Of a DNA stretch of 7,666 nucleotides, positions 1 to 6,859 are shown one piece after another; positions within the stretch are counted from its first letter, which is position 1; each line of letters starts with the position of its first letter. A program made the translations under genes and the position numbers. The notes under the pieces were generated by a model. It made no database searches. It saw nothing but the letters and a program-made list of their open reading frames with translations, and had not been told where the DNA came from. Source of the stretch: Clostridia bacterium (lineage in GTDB: Bacteria > Bacillota > Clostridia > Oscillospirales > CAG-272); assembly GCA_017960705.1 (NCBI GenBank), contig JAGCYR010000174.1, forward strand, positions 1 to 7,666, given 5' to 3'.

Positions 1-747
1 ACGCTGTCCTTTACGGGGCTCGACGAAGACACCGAATACACCCTCTCGATCATCCCGGTCACCTCGTGGGCAAACGAGGGCGAGCCGTTGGTCGTGAACT
101 TCTCGACTCCCGAATTGACGCCCCTGATCTTCTCCGCCTCGTTCGGTGCGGACGGTACGGCACAGGATTCCGTTTCGGGTGAAACGCTCATCAAGCGCGG
201 AGATCCGACCACAATCCTTGAAGGCGGGAAATACTACGCGGAGTTCGACGGGGACGACTCCTTCGAGTTCTACGGGATCGCCGCCTACGAGTCCGCCCTG
301 ACCCGGGCGTTCACTTTCGAGATCTACCTGCAAATGGACGGGAAACCCACGGGCGACAACGTCTTCGCTCCCTTCTCCAATCAGGAGGGCGGCGGCTTCG
401 GCTACGAGTACAATTCGAGCGGACGGATGGATTTCTGGATCAAGGTGAACGGGAGCTGGATCAGCGCGGGTACGACGCTGGCGACGGGCGAATGGACGCA
501 CCTCGCCGCGACCTTCGACGGCGGCGTTCTGATCCTCTACGTCAACGGGGTCGAAGCCGACAGAACGAACGTCGCCGCCGCGCCCGCGCTCCCGAGCGCG
601 AATCACCTCTCGATCGGCGCGGACTCCAAAGGCAACAACGGAAGCGAGAACTACGCCCCCTGCAAGGTGGCGACGGCGAACGTCTACCAAGTCGCGAAGA
701 CCGCGGAAGAAGTCGCAAACCTCTACGCGGCGGTCAACCCCGACTGA
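1..747 (+). CDS. LamG-domain surface/secreted protein, C-terminal part (5' end outside window)
   Basis: The open frame runs from the first base to a TGA at 745-747, giving 248 visible residues. No start is credible inside; the frame is open upstream of the GTG at 88, so the gene is 5'-truncated by the window edge. Visible residues 1-37 resemble the end of a fibronectin-III-like module (GLDEDTEYTLSIIPV, then a FST strand end). Residues about 41-244 form a LamG/concanavalin A-like sandwich. Typical signs are the AEFDGDDSFEF strand, the AFTFEIYLQ strand, the GEWTHLAATFDGG core (about residues 163-175) with the following LYVNG turn, a LSIGAD strand, and the closing pattern in which a helix with AEEVANLY ends the domain. 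Such domains bind glycans or act as adhesive modules on extracellular enzymes. In related bacteria Fn3-LamG tails often follow a phosphoesterase or glycosidase domain, but that part is not visible. There is no sorting signal, membrane anchor or S-layer module at the C-terminus, so any anchor must be upstream. The domain call is firm; the function of the whole protein is unknown. Confidence 0.85.
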   Translation, partial: TLSFTGLDEDTEYTLSIIPVTSWANEGEPLVVNFSTPELTPLIFSASFGADGTAQDSVSGETLIKRGDPTTILEGGKYYAEFDGDDSFEFYGIAAYESALTRAFTFEIYLQMDGKPTGDNVFAPFSNQEGGGFGYEYNSSGRMDFWIKVNGSWISAGTTLATGEWTHLAATFDGGVLILYVNGVEADRTNVAAAPALPSANHLSIGADSKGNNGSENYAPCKVATANVYQVAKTAEEVANLYAAVNPD

Positions 748-760
748 CCTCCCTATAATC

Positions 761-806
761 AAAAACAAACCCCTCCGCGAATCGCGGTGGGTTTTGTTTT
801 TTGTTT
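761..806. terminator. Bidirectional intrinsic terminator between convergent genes
   Basis: The core stem pairs 775-779 (CCGCG) with 783-787 (CGCGG) around an AAT loop. After a T/T mismatch, CCC 771-773 pairs with GGG 789-791. After a C/T mismatch, the A-rich arm 761-769 pairs with 793-801. The + strand ends in a run of T broken by single G residues (792-807), and the - strand reads an equivalent T-rich tract across 769-761. The hairpin can therefore stop the LamG transcript from the left and the seven-gene - strand transcript from the right. It lies 13 nt past the LamG stop, and its right edge touches the stop codon of the CapA-like gene. This is read by eye; no folding energy was calculated. 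Confidence 0.85.
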
Positions 807-2104
807 TATTGGAGACGGACGACGCCGTCGCGGCAGGTCAGTTTCGTGCCGAGCTCGGCGGAACGGGAGCGCAGCATCTCAAAGATCCGGTCGGCGGTCT
901 TCCCCTTCGCGAGATACGGCAGACCGTCGAAGTCCTCGCCGCCCGCGCCGAAACCGAGTTTGAGCGGGACGATCGAAAGATCGGTCATCTTCCCGTTTTC
1001 AAAGGTGACCTTCGGGAGGTAGGAGAGATAGTAGATCTCGTCGAACTGGAGCCCGAGCTTTCCGCCCTTCGACCGGGCGAAGAAGCCCTCCTCCGCCGTC
1101 GCGTCGGGCGAGGCGCCGTACTTTTCGAGATAGTCGGGCGGAAGATGCTTGACGTAGGTCTCCTGGAACACGAAATCCCCGAGCGAATAGAAGATCGGGC
1201 AGCCCGAATAGATCTCGATCCCGCGGAACTCGTGACAGCCCCCGCCGAACACGGCGTTCGCCCCTGCGTCGATCGCGGCGCGGCAGAATTCGGTCAAAAA
1301 CGCGGGCGGTCCGTAGTCGGTTTTTCCGTCGTCGTCGTGGCAGTGAACGAGGATAAAGACGTAGTCGCACTCGGCTTTCGCCCGTTTGATATTGCCGGTC
1401 AGGCGGGAAAGATCCTCCGCGTTGCAGCGGGTGGTCGGCTGTTTTTTGGTCGTGAAGACCGTGCTGCCGAAGGTGAAGCACCCCTCGGGGTCGGGGAGAT
1501 CGAATCCGGTCGCGACCTCGACGTTCCGGGTGTAGTTGATCCCGGTCTCGGCGGCGATCCGCTTCAGTTCGTCCATATCCTTTTCCGAGACGGTGTAGAC
1601 GGTCTCGCGGCGCAGGTAGTTCACGCCGGGGCGCGGTGCGAACGCACGGTTCGGCTTCCCCGCCATCGAGGCGGGCTCCCAGATCGCGTCGAGCGCGAAG
1701 ATCGCCGCCCTCTCCCCGTCGGGGAGAGTGATGACCGCGGGTTTCTCGGCGTCGGCGAGACTGCGCCCCGTTCCCGCGTGGGCGTACCCCTTTTCGTCGA
1801 GGAAGTCGACCGTCGAGATCAGCCCGGGATAGGAGAAATCCATGCAGTGATTGTTCGCCGTCCCGTAGAAATCGAAGCCGAAGGAAGCGATATCGCCGAA
1901 GATCTTGCCCGACGTGGCGAGGTAGCATCCCCCGCTGTACTGGTTGGCGTAGCCGCCGTACTCGACGATATTGGTTTCCAGGTTGGTGAGTTTGAGATCG
2001 ATCCCGGAGAGGAAGGCGTCAAGCTCTCCTCTGACTTTGGCGTACTCCTTCGGGAAGGGCGCGGTAAAGAGCGAGTCTCCGGTCGCGGTAACGGTAAACG
2101 ACAT
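806..2104 (-). CDS. CapA-family (poly-gamma-glutamate synthesis type) metallophosphoesterase-like protein
   Basis: This 432-residue protein belongs to the CapA/PgsA family, which has a calcineurin-like metallophosphatase fold. Family landmarks in order: ATGDSLF at residues 7-13 (metal-ligand Asp10), LTNLETN at 39-45 (the NxE motif), GTANNHCMDF at 81-90 (Asn-His motif), VHCHDDD at 253-259, the block DAGANAVFGGGCHEFRGIEI at 279-298, and the IFYSLGDFVFQ strand at 304-314. The family's usual GHxPH metal-binding segment reads GGGCH here (287-291), so its first His is lost while His291 remains. Members are named for capsule poly-gamma-glutamate synthesis, but many orphan members have no tested role. 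No CapB or CapC is next to it. The N-terminus starts directly in the first beta strand, with no signal peptide or membrane helix, so it appears cytosolic, unlike membrane-anchored CapA of Bacillus. The ATG at 2104 is preceded by an AAAGGA site (2112-2117). It starts 18 nt after rsgA and is probably cotranscribed as the last gene. Substrate is unknown; family assignment is secure. Confidence 0.85.
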   Translation of the reverse strand: MSFTVTATGDSLFTAPFPKEYAKVRGELDAFLSGIDLKLTNLETNIVEYGGYANQYSGGCYLATSGKIFGDIASFGFDFYGTANNHCMDFSYPGLISTVDFLDEKGYAHAGTGRSLADAEKPAVITLPDGERAAIFALDAIWEPASMAGKPNRAFAPRPGVNYLRRETVYTVSEKDMDELKRIAAETGINYTRNVEVATGFDLPDPEGCFTFGSTVFTTKKQPTTRCNAEDLSRLTGNIKRAKAECDYVFILVHCHDDDGKTDYGPPAFLTEFCRAAIDAGANAVFGGGCHEFRGIEIYSGCPIFYSLGDFVFQETYVKHLPPDYLEKYGASPDATAEEGFFARSKGGKLGLQFDEIYYLSYLPKVTFENGKMTDLSIVPLKLGFGAGGEDFDGLPYLAKGKTADRIFEMLRSRSAELGTKLTCRDGVVRLQ

Positions 2105-2122
2105 CGTGTTTTCCTTTCTTGA

Positions 2123-3016
2123 TCAAAGCCAATCGGGCTTGCTTTTGAGCGTGGCGAAGAGGGTGCGGTAACTGTCGTGGCGGGATTTCGGGATCAAGCC
2201 GTCCCGGACCGCTCTTGCGACGGCGCACTCGTCGGGTCCCTCCCCGGTGTGGGTGCAGTCGGCGTAGCGGCATTTTCCCCGATAGGCGGAAAACTCCGGG
2301 AACGCGTCGAAGAGTTCGGGGAGCGAGAAGAAATCGAAGCGGGCGAAATCCAGCATCGAGAAGCCGGGCGTGTCGGCGACGAATCCCCCGCCCTCGGGGA
2401 ACAGTTCGACGTGGCGGGTGGTGTGCCGTCCGCGTTCGACCCGGCGGCTGATCTCCCCCGTTTCGAGCGAAACGCCCGGGAGCAGACGGTTGAGGAGGGT
2501 CGATTTTCCGACGCCCGACGCCCCGGCAAACGCCGCGGTGCCGCCCGACGCAAGACGCGCCGAGAGGTCGGCTTTGAGAGGGTCTATCCCCTCGCCCGAA
2601 ACCGACGAGACGAGGAACACGGGATACCCGACCTTTCGGTAAACGTCGGCGTACTCTTCCGCGGCGAGCGGATCGTCGTCGGTCTTGGTGATAACGAGCG
2701 CGGAACGGATCGCCTTGTTCTCCGCGATGGCGAGCAGCTTATCCAGCGTTTCGAGCGCGGGAGCGGGTCTTACCGCCGCGATCACGCAGTAGAGGAAATC
2801 GAGATTGGCGATCGGCGGGCGGATCAGGGCGTTCTTGCGGGGCTCGACCTTCGCGATCACGTATTCCCCGTCGGGGGATGCGAGCTCGACCCGGTCGCCG
2901 ATCAGTACCTTTTCCTCGTCGCGCTTCAGCGTGCCTCTCGCGCGGCAGGCGATCCGTCCCTCTTCGGTCAGAACTTCGTAGAGCCCGCCCAGCCCCTTGA
3001 CCACGACGCCCTTCAT
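2123..3016 (-). CDS. rsgA: Ribosome small subunit-dependent GTPase A (RsgA/YloQ)
   Basis: RsgA is a GTPase that binds the maturing 30S subunit, checks the decoding centre and helps release late assembly factors in the cytosol. The 297 residues match the usual family length. An OB-fold covers about residues 1-65. The circularly permuted GTPase domain follows, with the diagnostic order G4 (TKTD, 110-113), then G1 P-loop GASGVGKS (165-172), switch region HTTRHVEL (198-205), then G3 DTPGF (215-219). The C-terminal zinc knuckle uses Cys249, Cys254, His256 and Cys264, followed by the typical RHDSYRTL helix. G4 has Thr in place of the canonical Asn of NKxD, a substitution I recall from other Firmicutes RsgA proteins. 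The ATG at 3016 overlaps the rlmN TGA in an ATGA, and a GGAGGT site at 3023-3028 lies 6 nt upstream inside rlmN, which points to translational coupling. In Bacillus the kinase/phosphatase pair PrkC-PrpC sits directly upstream; here that pair is absent. Confidence 0.97.
   Translation of the reverse strand: MKGVVVKGLGGLYEVLTEEGRIACRARGTLKRDEEKVLIGDRVELASPDGEYVIAKVEPRKNALIRPPIANLDFLYCVIAAVRPAPALETLDKLLAIAENKAIRSALVITKTDDDPLAAEEYADVYRKVGYPVFLVSSVSGEGIDPLKADLSARLASGGTAAFAGASGVGKSTLLNRLLPGVSLETGEISRRVERGRHTTRHVELFPEGGGFVADTPGFSMLDFARFDFFSLPELFDAFPEFSAYRGKCRYADCTHTGEGPDECAVARAVRDGLIPKSRHDSYRTLFATLKSKPDWL
3013..3016 (-). other. ATGA start/stop overlap between rlmN and rsgA
   Basis: The TGA of rlmN (3015-3013) and the ATG of rsgA (3016-3014) share four bases. 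Together with the GGAGGT site at 3023-3028 inside rlmN, this is the usual layout for translational coupling by terminating ribosomes. It leaves no room for the prpC and prkC genes often found here. Confidence 0.9.
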
Positions 3017-4074
3017 CCGGGTACCTCCCCGGTCTTCCCGGCGCTCTGTCTGCGAAGCTGTCCGCAGGCGGCGTTGACGTCGGAGCCCAGCCGCCGCCGT
3101 ACCGTGGCGGTCACGCCGAGGCGGTTGAGGGTCTCCATAAAGCGGCGAGCGGCGCCCTCGTCGGGAGTCTTATACCCGGTCTCCTTCACCTCGTTCAGCC
3201 GGATCAGGTTGACGTGGAGGGGACGGTCGGGGAGATAGATCTTGAGCAGTCCCGCGAGCCGCTTCGCCTCCTCCTGCGTATCGTTTTCGCCGGCGATCAG
3301 CGTGTATTCAAAGGAGATGCGCCGCCCCGTCTTATCGAAATACGAAGCGCAGGCGGTGAGCAACTGATCGAGGTTCCATTTGCGGTTGACCGGCATGATG
3401 CGCGAGCGTCTCGCGTCGTCCGAGGCGTGGAGCGAGATCGAGAGGGTGATGGGGAGATCCTCCTGTGCGAGGTCGTAGATCTTCGGGACCACGCCGCAGG
3501 TCGAGAGCGAGATATGGCGGTAGCCGATCCCGAGCCCCTCGGGACGGTTGACCAGCCGCAGAAAGCGCAGGACGTTATCGTAGTTGTCGAGCGGCTCGCC
3601 GATCCCCATGATGACGATGCCGTCGATCCGTTCCCCCGCGTCGCGGGCAAGCGCGCTGACCTCTCCGAGCATCTCGCCCGCCGTGAGGTTCCGGATCCTG
3701 CCCCCGATGGTAGACGCGCAGAAAGCGCACCCCATCGCGCAGCCGACCTGAGAAGAGACGCAGACCGTGGTGCCGTGTTCGTATTTCATCAGCACGGCTT
3801 CGACCGCGTTGCCGTCGGAGAGGGAGAGCAGATATTTCGCCGTTCCGTCGAGCGCCGAGACCCGTTTCTCGGCGATCTTCGGCTGTGCGTCGGGATAATC
3901 CGCCGCGAGCCGTTCGCGGAGTTTCAGGGGCAGCGTGGTGATCTCCCCGACCGAGAGCCCCCGGGAGAACGCCGAAAAGACCTGCTTGGCACGGTACGCC
4001 GGTTGTCCTAGCGACGTGAACAGGTCTTGGAGCTCTTCGGGGAAAAGCGATTGCAGGTCGAGGGGACGGTCCAT
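3013..4074 (-). CDS. rlmN: Dual-specificity RNA methyltransferase RlmN (23S rRNA A2503 / tRNA A37)
   Basis: RlmN is a radical SAM enzyme that makes 2-methyladenosine at 23S rRNA A2503 in the peptidyl transferase centre and at A37 of some tRNAs. The 353 residues are full length. An N-terminal RNA-binding helical region (about 1-80) leads into EAVLMKY (92-98). The radical SAM cluster motif CxxxCxxC is Cys112, Cys116, Cys119, inside SQVGCAMGCAFC. The upstream Cys105 is the conserved Cys in the CVSSQVGC context. The SAM-binding MGIGEPLDN is at 156-164. The mechanistic Cys that carries the methyl-enzyme intermediate is Cys337 in ACGQLR, so all catalytic residues are present. The related Cfr resistance enzyme is less likely, because the sequence context is RlmN-like throughout and the gene sits in the housekeeping cluster. 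The ATG at 4074 has a GGGAGGA site (4079-4085) that begins just after the rsmB stop; the gap between the two genes is 12 nt. Confidence 0.97.
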   Translation of the reverse strand: MDRPLDLQSLFPEELQDLFTSLGQPAYRAKQVFSAFSRGLSVGEITTLPLKLRERLAADYPDAQPKIAEKRVSALDGTAKYLLSLSDGNAVEAVLMKYEHGTTVCVSSQVGCAMGCAFCASTIGGRIRNLTAGEMLGEVSALARDAGERIDGIVIMGIGEPLDNYDNVLRFLRLVNRPEGLGIGYRHISLSTCGVVPKIYDLAQEDLPITLSISLHASDDARRSRIMPVNRKWNLDQLLTACASYFDKTGRRISFEYTLIAGENDTQEEAKRLAGLLKIYLPDRPLHVNLIRLNEVKETGYKTPDEGAARRFMETLNRLGVTATVRRRLGSDVNAACGQLRRQSAGKTGEVPG

Positions 4075-4086
4075 AGATTCCTCCCT

Positions 4087-5415
4087 TCAGGGTTTTACGC
4101 GTTCGAGCAGGGCGTAATAGAAGCCGTCGGTTGCGTGGATATGCGGCGTGAGCGTGAGTTCGCCGTCCGGGGCGTCAAGACCGCAGACCGAAAACGGCAC
4201 GCGGCGGAAAGAGGGGGCGGTCGCAAGGAAGTTCGATACGACCTCCCCGTTCTCCTTCGGATTCAGCGTACAGGTGGCGTAAAGCAGTTTCCCGCCCGGG
4301 GCAAGATAGTTTGCAGACGCGGAGAGGATCGCCGCCTGTAAAGCGGGGAGTTCCGTTATCCTGTCGAGCGCGCGGTAGCGAAGATCGGGCTTCTTCCCGA
4401 GGACGCCCAGCCCCGAACACGGAACGTCGCAGATCACGCGGTCGCACTTGCCGAGAAGCGCGGGATCAGGGTCAACGGCGTCGCGTTCGGAAACCTTGAC
4501 CGACGAGAGCCCCAGCCGCGCGGCGCCGTCCGAGATCAGGGGCAGTTTGCTGCCGTGCAGATCGAAAGCGAAGACGCTTCCCTTGTCTCCCATCGCGATC
4601 GCGGCGGCAAAACTCTTCCCGCCGGGGCAGGCGCAGGGATCGACCACGGTCGAACCGGGCGCGGGAGAGAGGATAAGGGCGGAGAGCTGCGCCGCCTCGT
4701 CCTGCACGAAGAACAGCCCCTCCGAAAAGCCGGGGAGCGCCGTGACCGGGGGCGCGTCGATAACCGTCAGACCGACGGGAGAATACCTCGTCGGAGTCGC
4801 CTCGATCCCCGCTTCCGCGAAGCGGAGGGCAAGGTCTTCCCTTGCGGTTTTCAGCGTGTTGACGGCGAGCGTTAAGGGACACTCGCGGTTGAAGGCGGCG
4901 AGCAGGTTTTCGGTCCCCTCGCCGCCGTAAAGGTCGAGGAAGAATCGGACGAGATCGGGGGGAAACGAATACGCGACCGACAGATGCCGCGCAAGCCCTC
5001 TTTCCCGCGGGGGAAACGGCAGAGAAACCGTCCCGTCGGGCGAAACGAACTGCCGCAAAGCGGAGCGCAGAACCCCGTTGACAAAGCCCCGTTCGCCCTT
5101 GGATTCTCCGAGCGAGACCGTCAGATCGACGGCGGCGTGCGCGGGAAGATTCCGCATAAAGAACAGCTGACAGAACCCGAGCCGCAGGATGTTGCGCGTC
5201 CGCGGCGAAAGATCCGAGCGCGAAGCGATCCGACCGATCAGGTAGTCAAGGGTGATCCTGCGTTCGACCGTACCGTAGAGCAGAGCGGTCAGAAAACCGC
5301 GCTCTTCTCTTGACAGCCCCGCAGCCGCGGGAGAGTTCAGGGAAAGATTCAGATAGGTATCGTCGCGCTCCCACGCCTCGAGCAGCCGGAGCGCGATCCG
5401 CCGGACGTCCGCCAT
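4087..5415 (-). CDS. rsmB: 16S rRNA (cytosine-967-C5)-methyltransferase RsmB
   Basis: RsmB (Sun/Fmu) uses SAM to methylate C967 of 16S rRNA. The 442 residues match the family. An N-terminal NusB-like RNA-binding domain covers about 1-125, with LSREERGFLTALLYGTVERR (35-53), the LRLGFCQLFFM helix (77-87) and FVNGVLR (111-117). The Rossmann methyltransferase domain follows: VQDEAAQL at 237-244, SAM motif I VVDPCACPGGKS at 257-268, an acidic SAM-binding strand end FAFD (282-285), motif IV CDVPCSGLG at 329-337 with Cys333, and motif VI ATCTLNPKENG at 380-390 with catalytic Cys382. Both Cys residues expected for RNA m5C enzymes are present. Motif VI has Thr where many homologues have Ser (TCT rather than TCS). 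The ATG at 5415 shares its A with the fmt stop in TGATG, and a GGAGG site (5423-5427) 7 nt upstream lies inside the fmt coding end. This suggests coupled translation with fmt. Confidence 0.96.
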   Translation of the reverse strand: MADVRRIALRLLEAWERDDTYLNLSLNSPAAAGLSREERGFLTALLYGTVERRITLDYLIGRIASRSDLSPRTRNILRLGFCQLFFMRNLPAHAAVDLTVSLGESKGERGFVNGVLRSALRQFVSPDGTVSLPFPPRERGLARHLSVAYSFPPDLVRFFLDLYGGEGTENLLAAFNRECPLTLAVNTLKTAREDLALRFAEAGIEATPTRYSPVGLTVIDAPPVTALPGFSEGLFFVQDEAAQLSALILSPAPGSTVVDPCACPGGKSFAAAIAMGDKGSVFAFDLHGSKLPLISDGAARLGLSSVKVSERDAVDPDPALLGKCDRVICDVPCSGLGVLGKKPDLRYRALDRITELPALQAAILSASANYLAPGGKLLYATCTLNPKENGEVVSNFLATAPSFRRVPFSVCGLDAPDGELTLTPHIHATDGFYYALLERVKP

Positions 5416-6368
5416 CAGAGCGCCTCCCCGACCGACAGTTTCCTGCCGCGCAGGTAGTCGGCGGCGGTCATCTCTCCCTTGCCTTCGGGCTTGAGGGAAA
5501 CGATATCGAGCGCTCCCACACCGCAGGCGACGCGGATATACCCCTCCCTGTCAAGCGAGGTCGCGAGCACCGTCCCCGGGGTTCCCTCCCCTTTCGCGGG
5601 ACGGGCGGACAATACCTTGACCGTCGCGCCGTCGTTTCGGGTAAAGTAGGCGTAGGGGATCGGGGTCAGCGCGCGGATCAGCCGGTCGAGCTCGGTTGCC
5701 GGACGGGTGAAGTCGATCTTCGCGTCTTCGCGCTCGATCTTCGCGGCGTAGGTCGAGAGGTCCCCGTTCTGTTTTTCCCTTGGCAGGGGCTCCCCGTTTT
5801 CGATCTTTCGGACGGTATCGGCGAGCAGTTCCGCGCCGATCTCGGCGAGCTTATCATGGATCGTTTCCAGCGTGTCGGTTTCGGTGATCGGGGTACTGCG
5901 CCGGAAGATCATATCCCCGGTATCCAGCCCCGTGTCCATATACATAACGGTCACGCCGGTCTCGGATTCGCCCTCCATGATCGCTCTCTGCATAGGCGCG
6001 GCGCCGCGGTACTTCGGGAGCAGCGAAGCGTGGACGTTGATGCAGCCGTATTTCGGGTAGGCGAGCACGTTTTCGGGCAGGATCATCCCGAACGCGACCA
6101 CGAGGATCAGGTCGGGGTCGACCGCCGTCAGCCACTCTGCAAAGGAGTCGTCGCGAAGCGTCCGCGGCTGACAGACGGGGATACCGTGTTGCTCGGCGCA
6201 GACCTTGACCGGGGGCGGCGTCAGGATCGCGCGTCTGCCCTTCGGCTTGTCGATCCGCGTCACGACCGCGGCAACGTCAAAACCGCCCTGAACCAGCCGG
6301 TCAAGGCAGGTCACGGCGATCTCGGGCGTTCCCATAAAAACGATCTTCGGTTTCCGAGTCGGGGTCAT
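5415..6368 (-). CDS. fmt: Methionyl-tRNA formyltransferase
   Basis: Fmt transfers a formyl group from 10-formyltetrahydrofolate to Met-tRNA(fMet), preparing it for translation initiation. With the ATG at 6368 the protein has 317 residues, the normal size. The N-terminal Rossmann domain opens with KIVFMGTPE (8-16). The formyltransferase signature INVHASLLPKYRGAAP is at 110-125, with Asn111 and His113. Catalytic Asp149 sits in GLDTGDMI (147-154), with the same 38-residue spacing from the Asn as in the E. coli enzyme. The folate-site strand VVAFGMILP is at 90-98. The C-terminal tRNA-binding barrel spans about 205-317. The frame stays open upstream to 6512, but that extension overlaps def and does not look like Fmt, so it is rejected. 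Def and Fmt have matched functions and are adjacent in most bacteria; the gap here is 16 nt. Confidence 0.97.
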   Translation of the reverse strand: MTPTRKPKIVFMGTPEIAVTCLDRLVQGGFDVAAVVTRIDKPKGRRAILTPPPVKVCAEQHGIPVCQPRTLRDDSFAEWLTAVDPDLILVVAFGMILPENVLAYPKYGCINVHASLLPKYRGAAPMQRAIMEGESETGVTVMYMDTGLDTGDMIFRRSTPITETDTLETIHDKLAEIGAELLADTVRKIENGEPLPREKQNGDLSTYAAKIEREDAKIDFTRPATELDRLIRALTPIPYAYFTRNDGATVKVLSARPAKGEGTPGTVLATSLDREGYIRVACGVGALDIVSLKPEGKGEMTAADYLRGRKLSVGEAL

Positions 6369-6374
6369 AGCCGC

Positions 6375-6380
6375 ACCTCC
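6375..6380 (-). promoter_or_regulatory. Shine-Dalgarno site that sets the fmt start
   Basis: On the - strand this reads GGAGGT, 6 nt before the ATG at 6368 and just past the def stop (6385-6387). It decides in favour of the 317-residue Fmt over the longer open frame that begins within def. Confidence 0.8.
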
Positions 6381-6384
6381 GTTA

Positions 6385-6840
6385 TCAGCCCTCGAGCTCA
6401 CCGACGAGCGAGTCGGTGAAGAGTTTGCCGTCCAGATGGTCGAGTTCGTGGCAGAAGGCGCGGGCGAGCAGGTCCGAGCCGGTGTATTCGACCTCTTTCC
6501 CGTCGACGCCAAGCGCCCGGACGGTGACGTGCTTCGGACGGCGGGTGATCCCCCACTTGCCGGGCAGCGACAGGCATCCCTCCTGTTCGCACTGTTCCCC
6601 GGCGTAGGCGACGATCTTCGGGTTGATCAGTACGATGGGTTTCCCCTCCTCGACCTCGATCACGACGACGCGGCGAAGAACGCCCACCTGAACGGCGGCG
6701 AGCCCGCAGCCGTCGGCGTCGCGCATGGTGTCGATCATATCTTCGACCAGCCGCGTGATCCGGGGAGTGATCTCCTCGACCGGACGGCTGGTTTTGCGGA
6801 GAATGGGATCCCCGACTTTCACGATCTTCAGGATTGCCAT
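6385..6840 (-). CDS. def: Peptide deformylase
   Basis: Def is a metal-dependent hydrolase that removes the N-formyl group from nascent proteins at the ribosome exit. The 151 residues are normal for a short type-1 bacterial enzyme. All three family motifs are present. Motif 1 is GCGLAAVQVG at 44-53 with Gln51. Motif 2 is EGCLSLPG at 87-94, where Cys89 is a metal ligand. Motif 3 is HELDHLDG at 131-138, with ligands His131 and His135 and catalytic Glu132. The residue before the first His is Cys130, where Gln is common in homologues; this is a mild deviation outside the ligand set. The ATG at 6840 has an AAAGGA-type site at 6847-6852 on the - strand. The gene begins 19 nt after the priA stop and ends 16 nt before fmt, consistent with one transcript. 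Confidence 0.98.
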   Translation of the reverse strand: MAILKIVKVGDPILRKTSRPVEEITPRITRLVEDMIDTMRDADGCGLAAVQVGVLRRVVVIEVEEGKPIVLINPKIVAYAGEQCEQEGCLSLPGKWGITRRPKHVTVRALGVDGKEVEYTGSDLLARAFCHELDHLDGKLFTDSLVGELEG

Positions 6841-6859
6841 TTCGTTTCCTTTCTTCCGT

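Noticed and set aside
754..759. A perfect TATAAT on the + strand just after the LamG stop
   Set aside because: There is no convincing -35 box about 17 nt upstream (the region reads CGGTCA/GGTCAA). Transcription from it would run at once into the terminator hairpin. Probably a chance match in an AT-rich spacer.
794..2122. A 442-residue open frame on the + strand opposite the CapA-like gene
   Set aside because: It mirrors the CapA-like gene almost exactly, is rich in Arg/Gly/Glu without family motifs, and arises from GC-biased codons leaving the antisense frame free of stops.
2177..3238. A 353-residue + strand open frame opposite rsgA
   Set aside because: It runs across rsgA and into the end of rlmN, has low-complexity Arg-rich composition, and conflicts with well-supported genes.
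3013..4074. Possible Cfr-type antibiotic resistance methyltransferase
   Set aside because: The sequence and its place in the priA-def-fmt-rsmB cluster indicate housekeeping RlmN.
5310..6419. A 369-residue + strand open frame opposite fmt
   Set aside because: It is an antisense shadow of fmt with no recognisable domain and crosses the ends of both rsmB and def.
6369..6512. A 48-codon N-terminal extension of fmt
   Set aside because: It overlaps def in another frame, looks unlike Fmt, and the downstream ATG at 6368 has a well-placed GGAGGT and gives the normal protein length.
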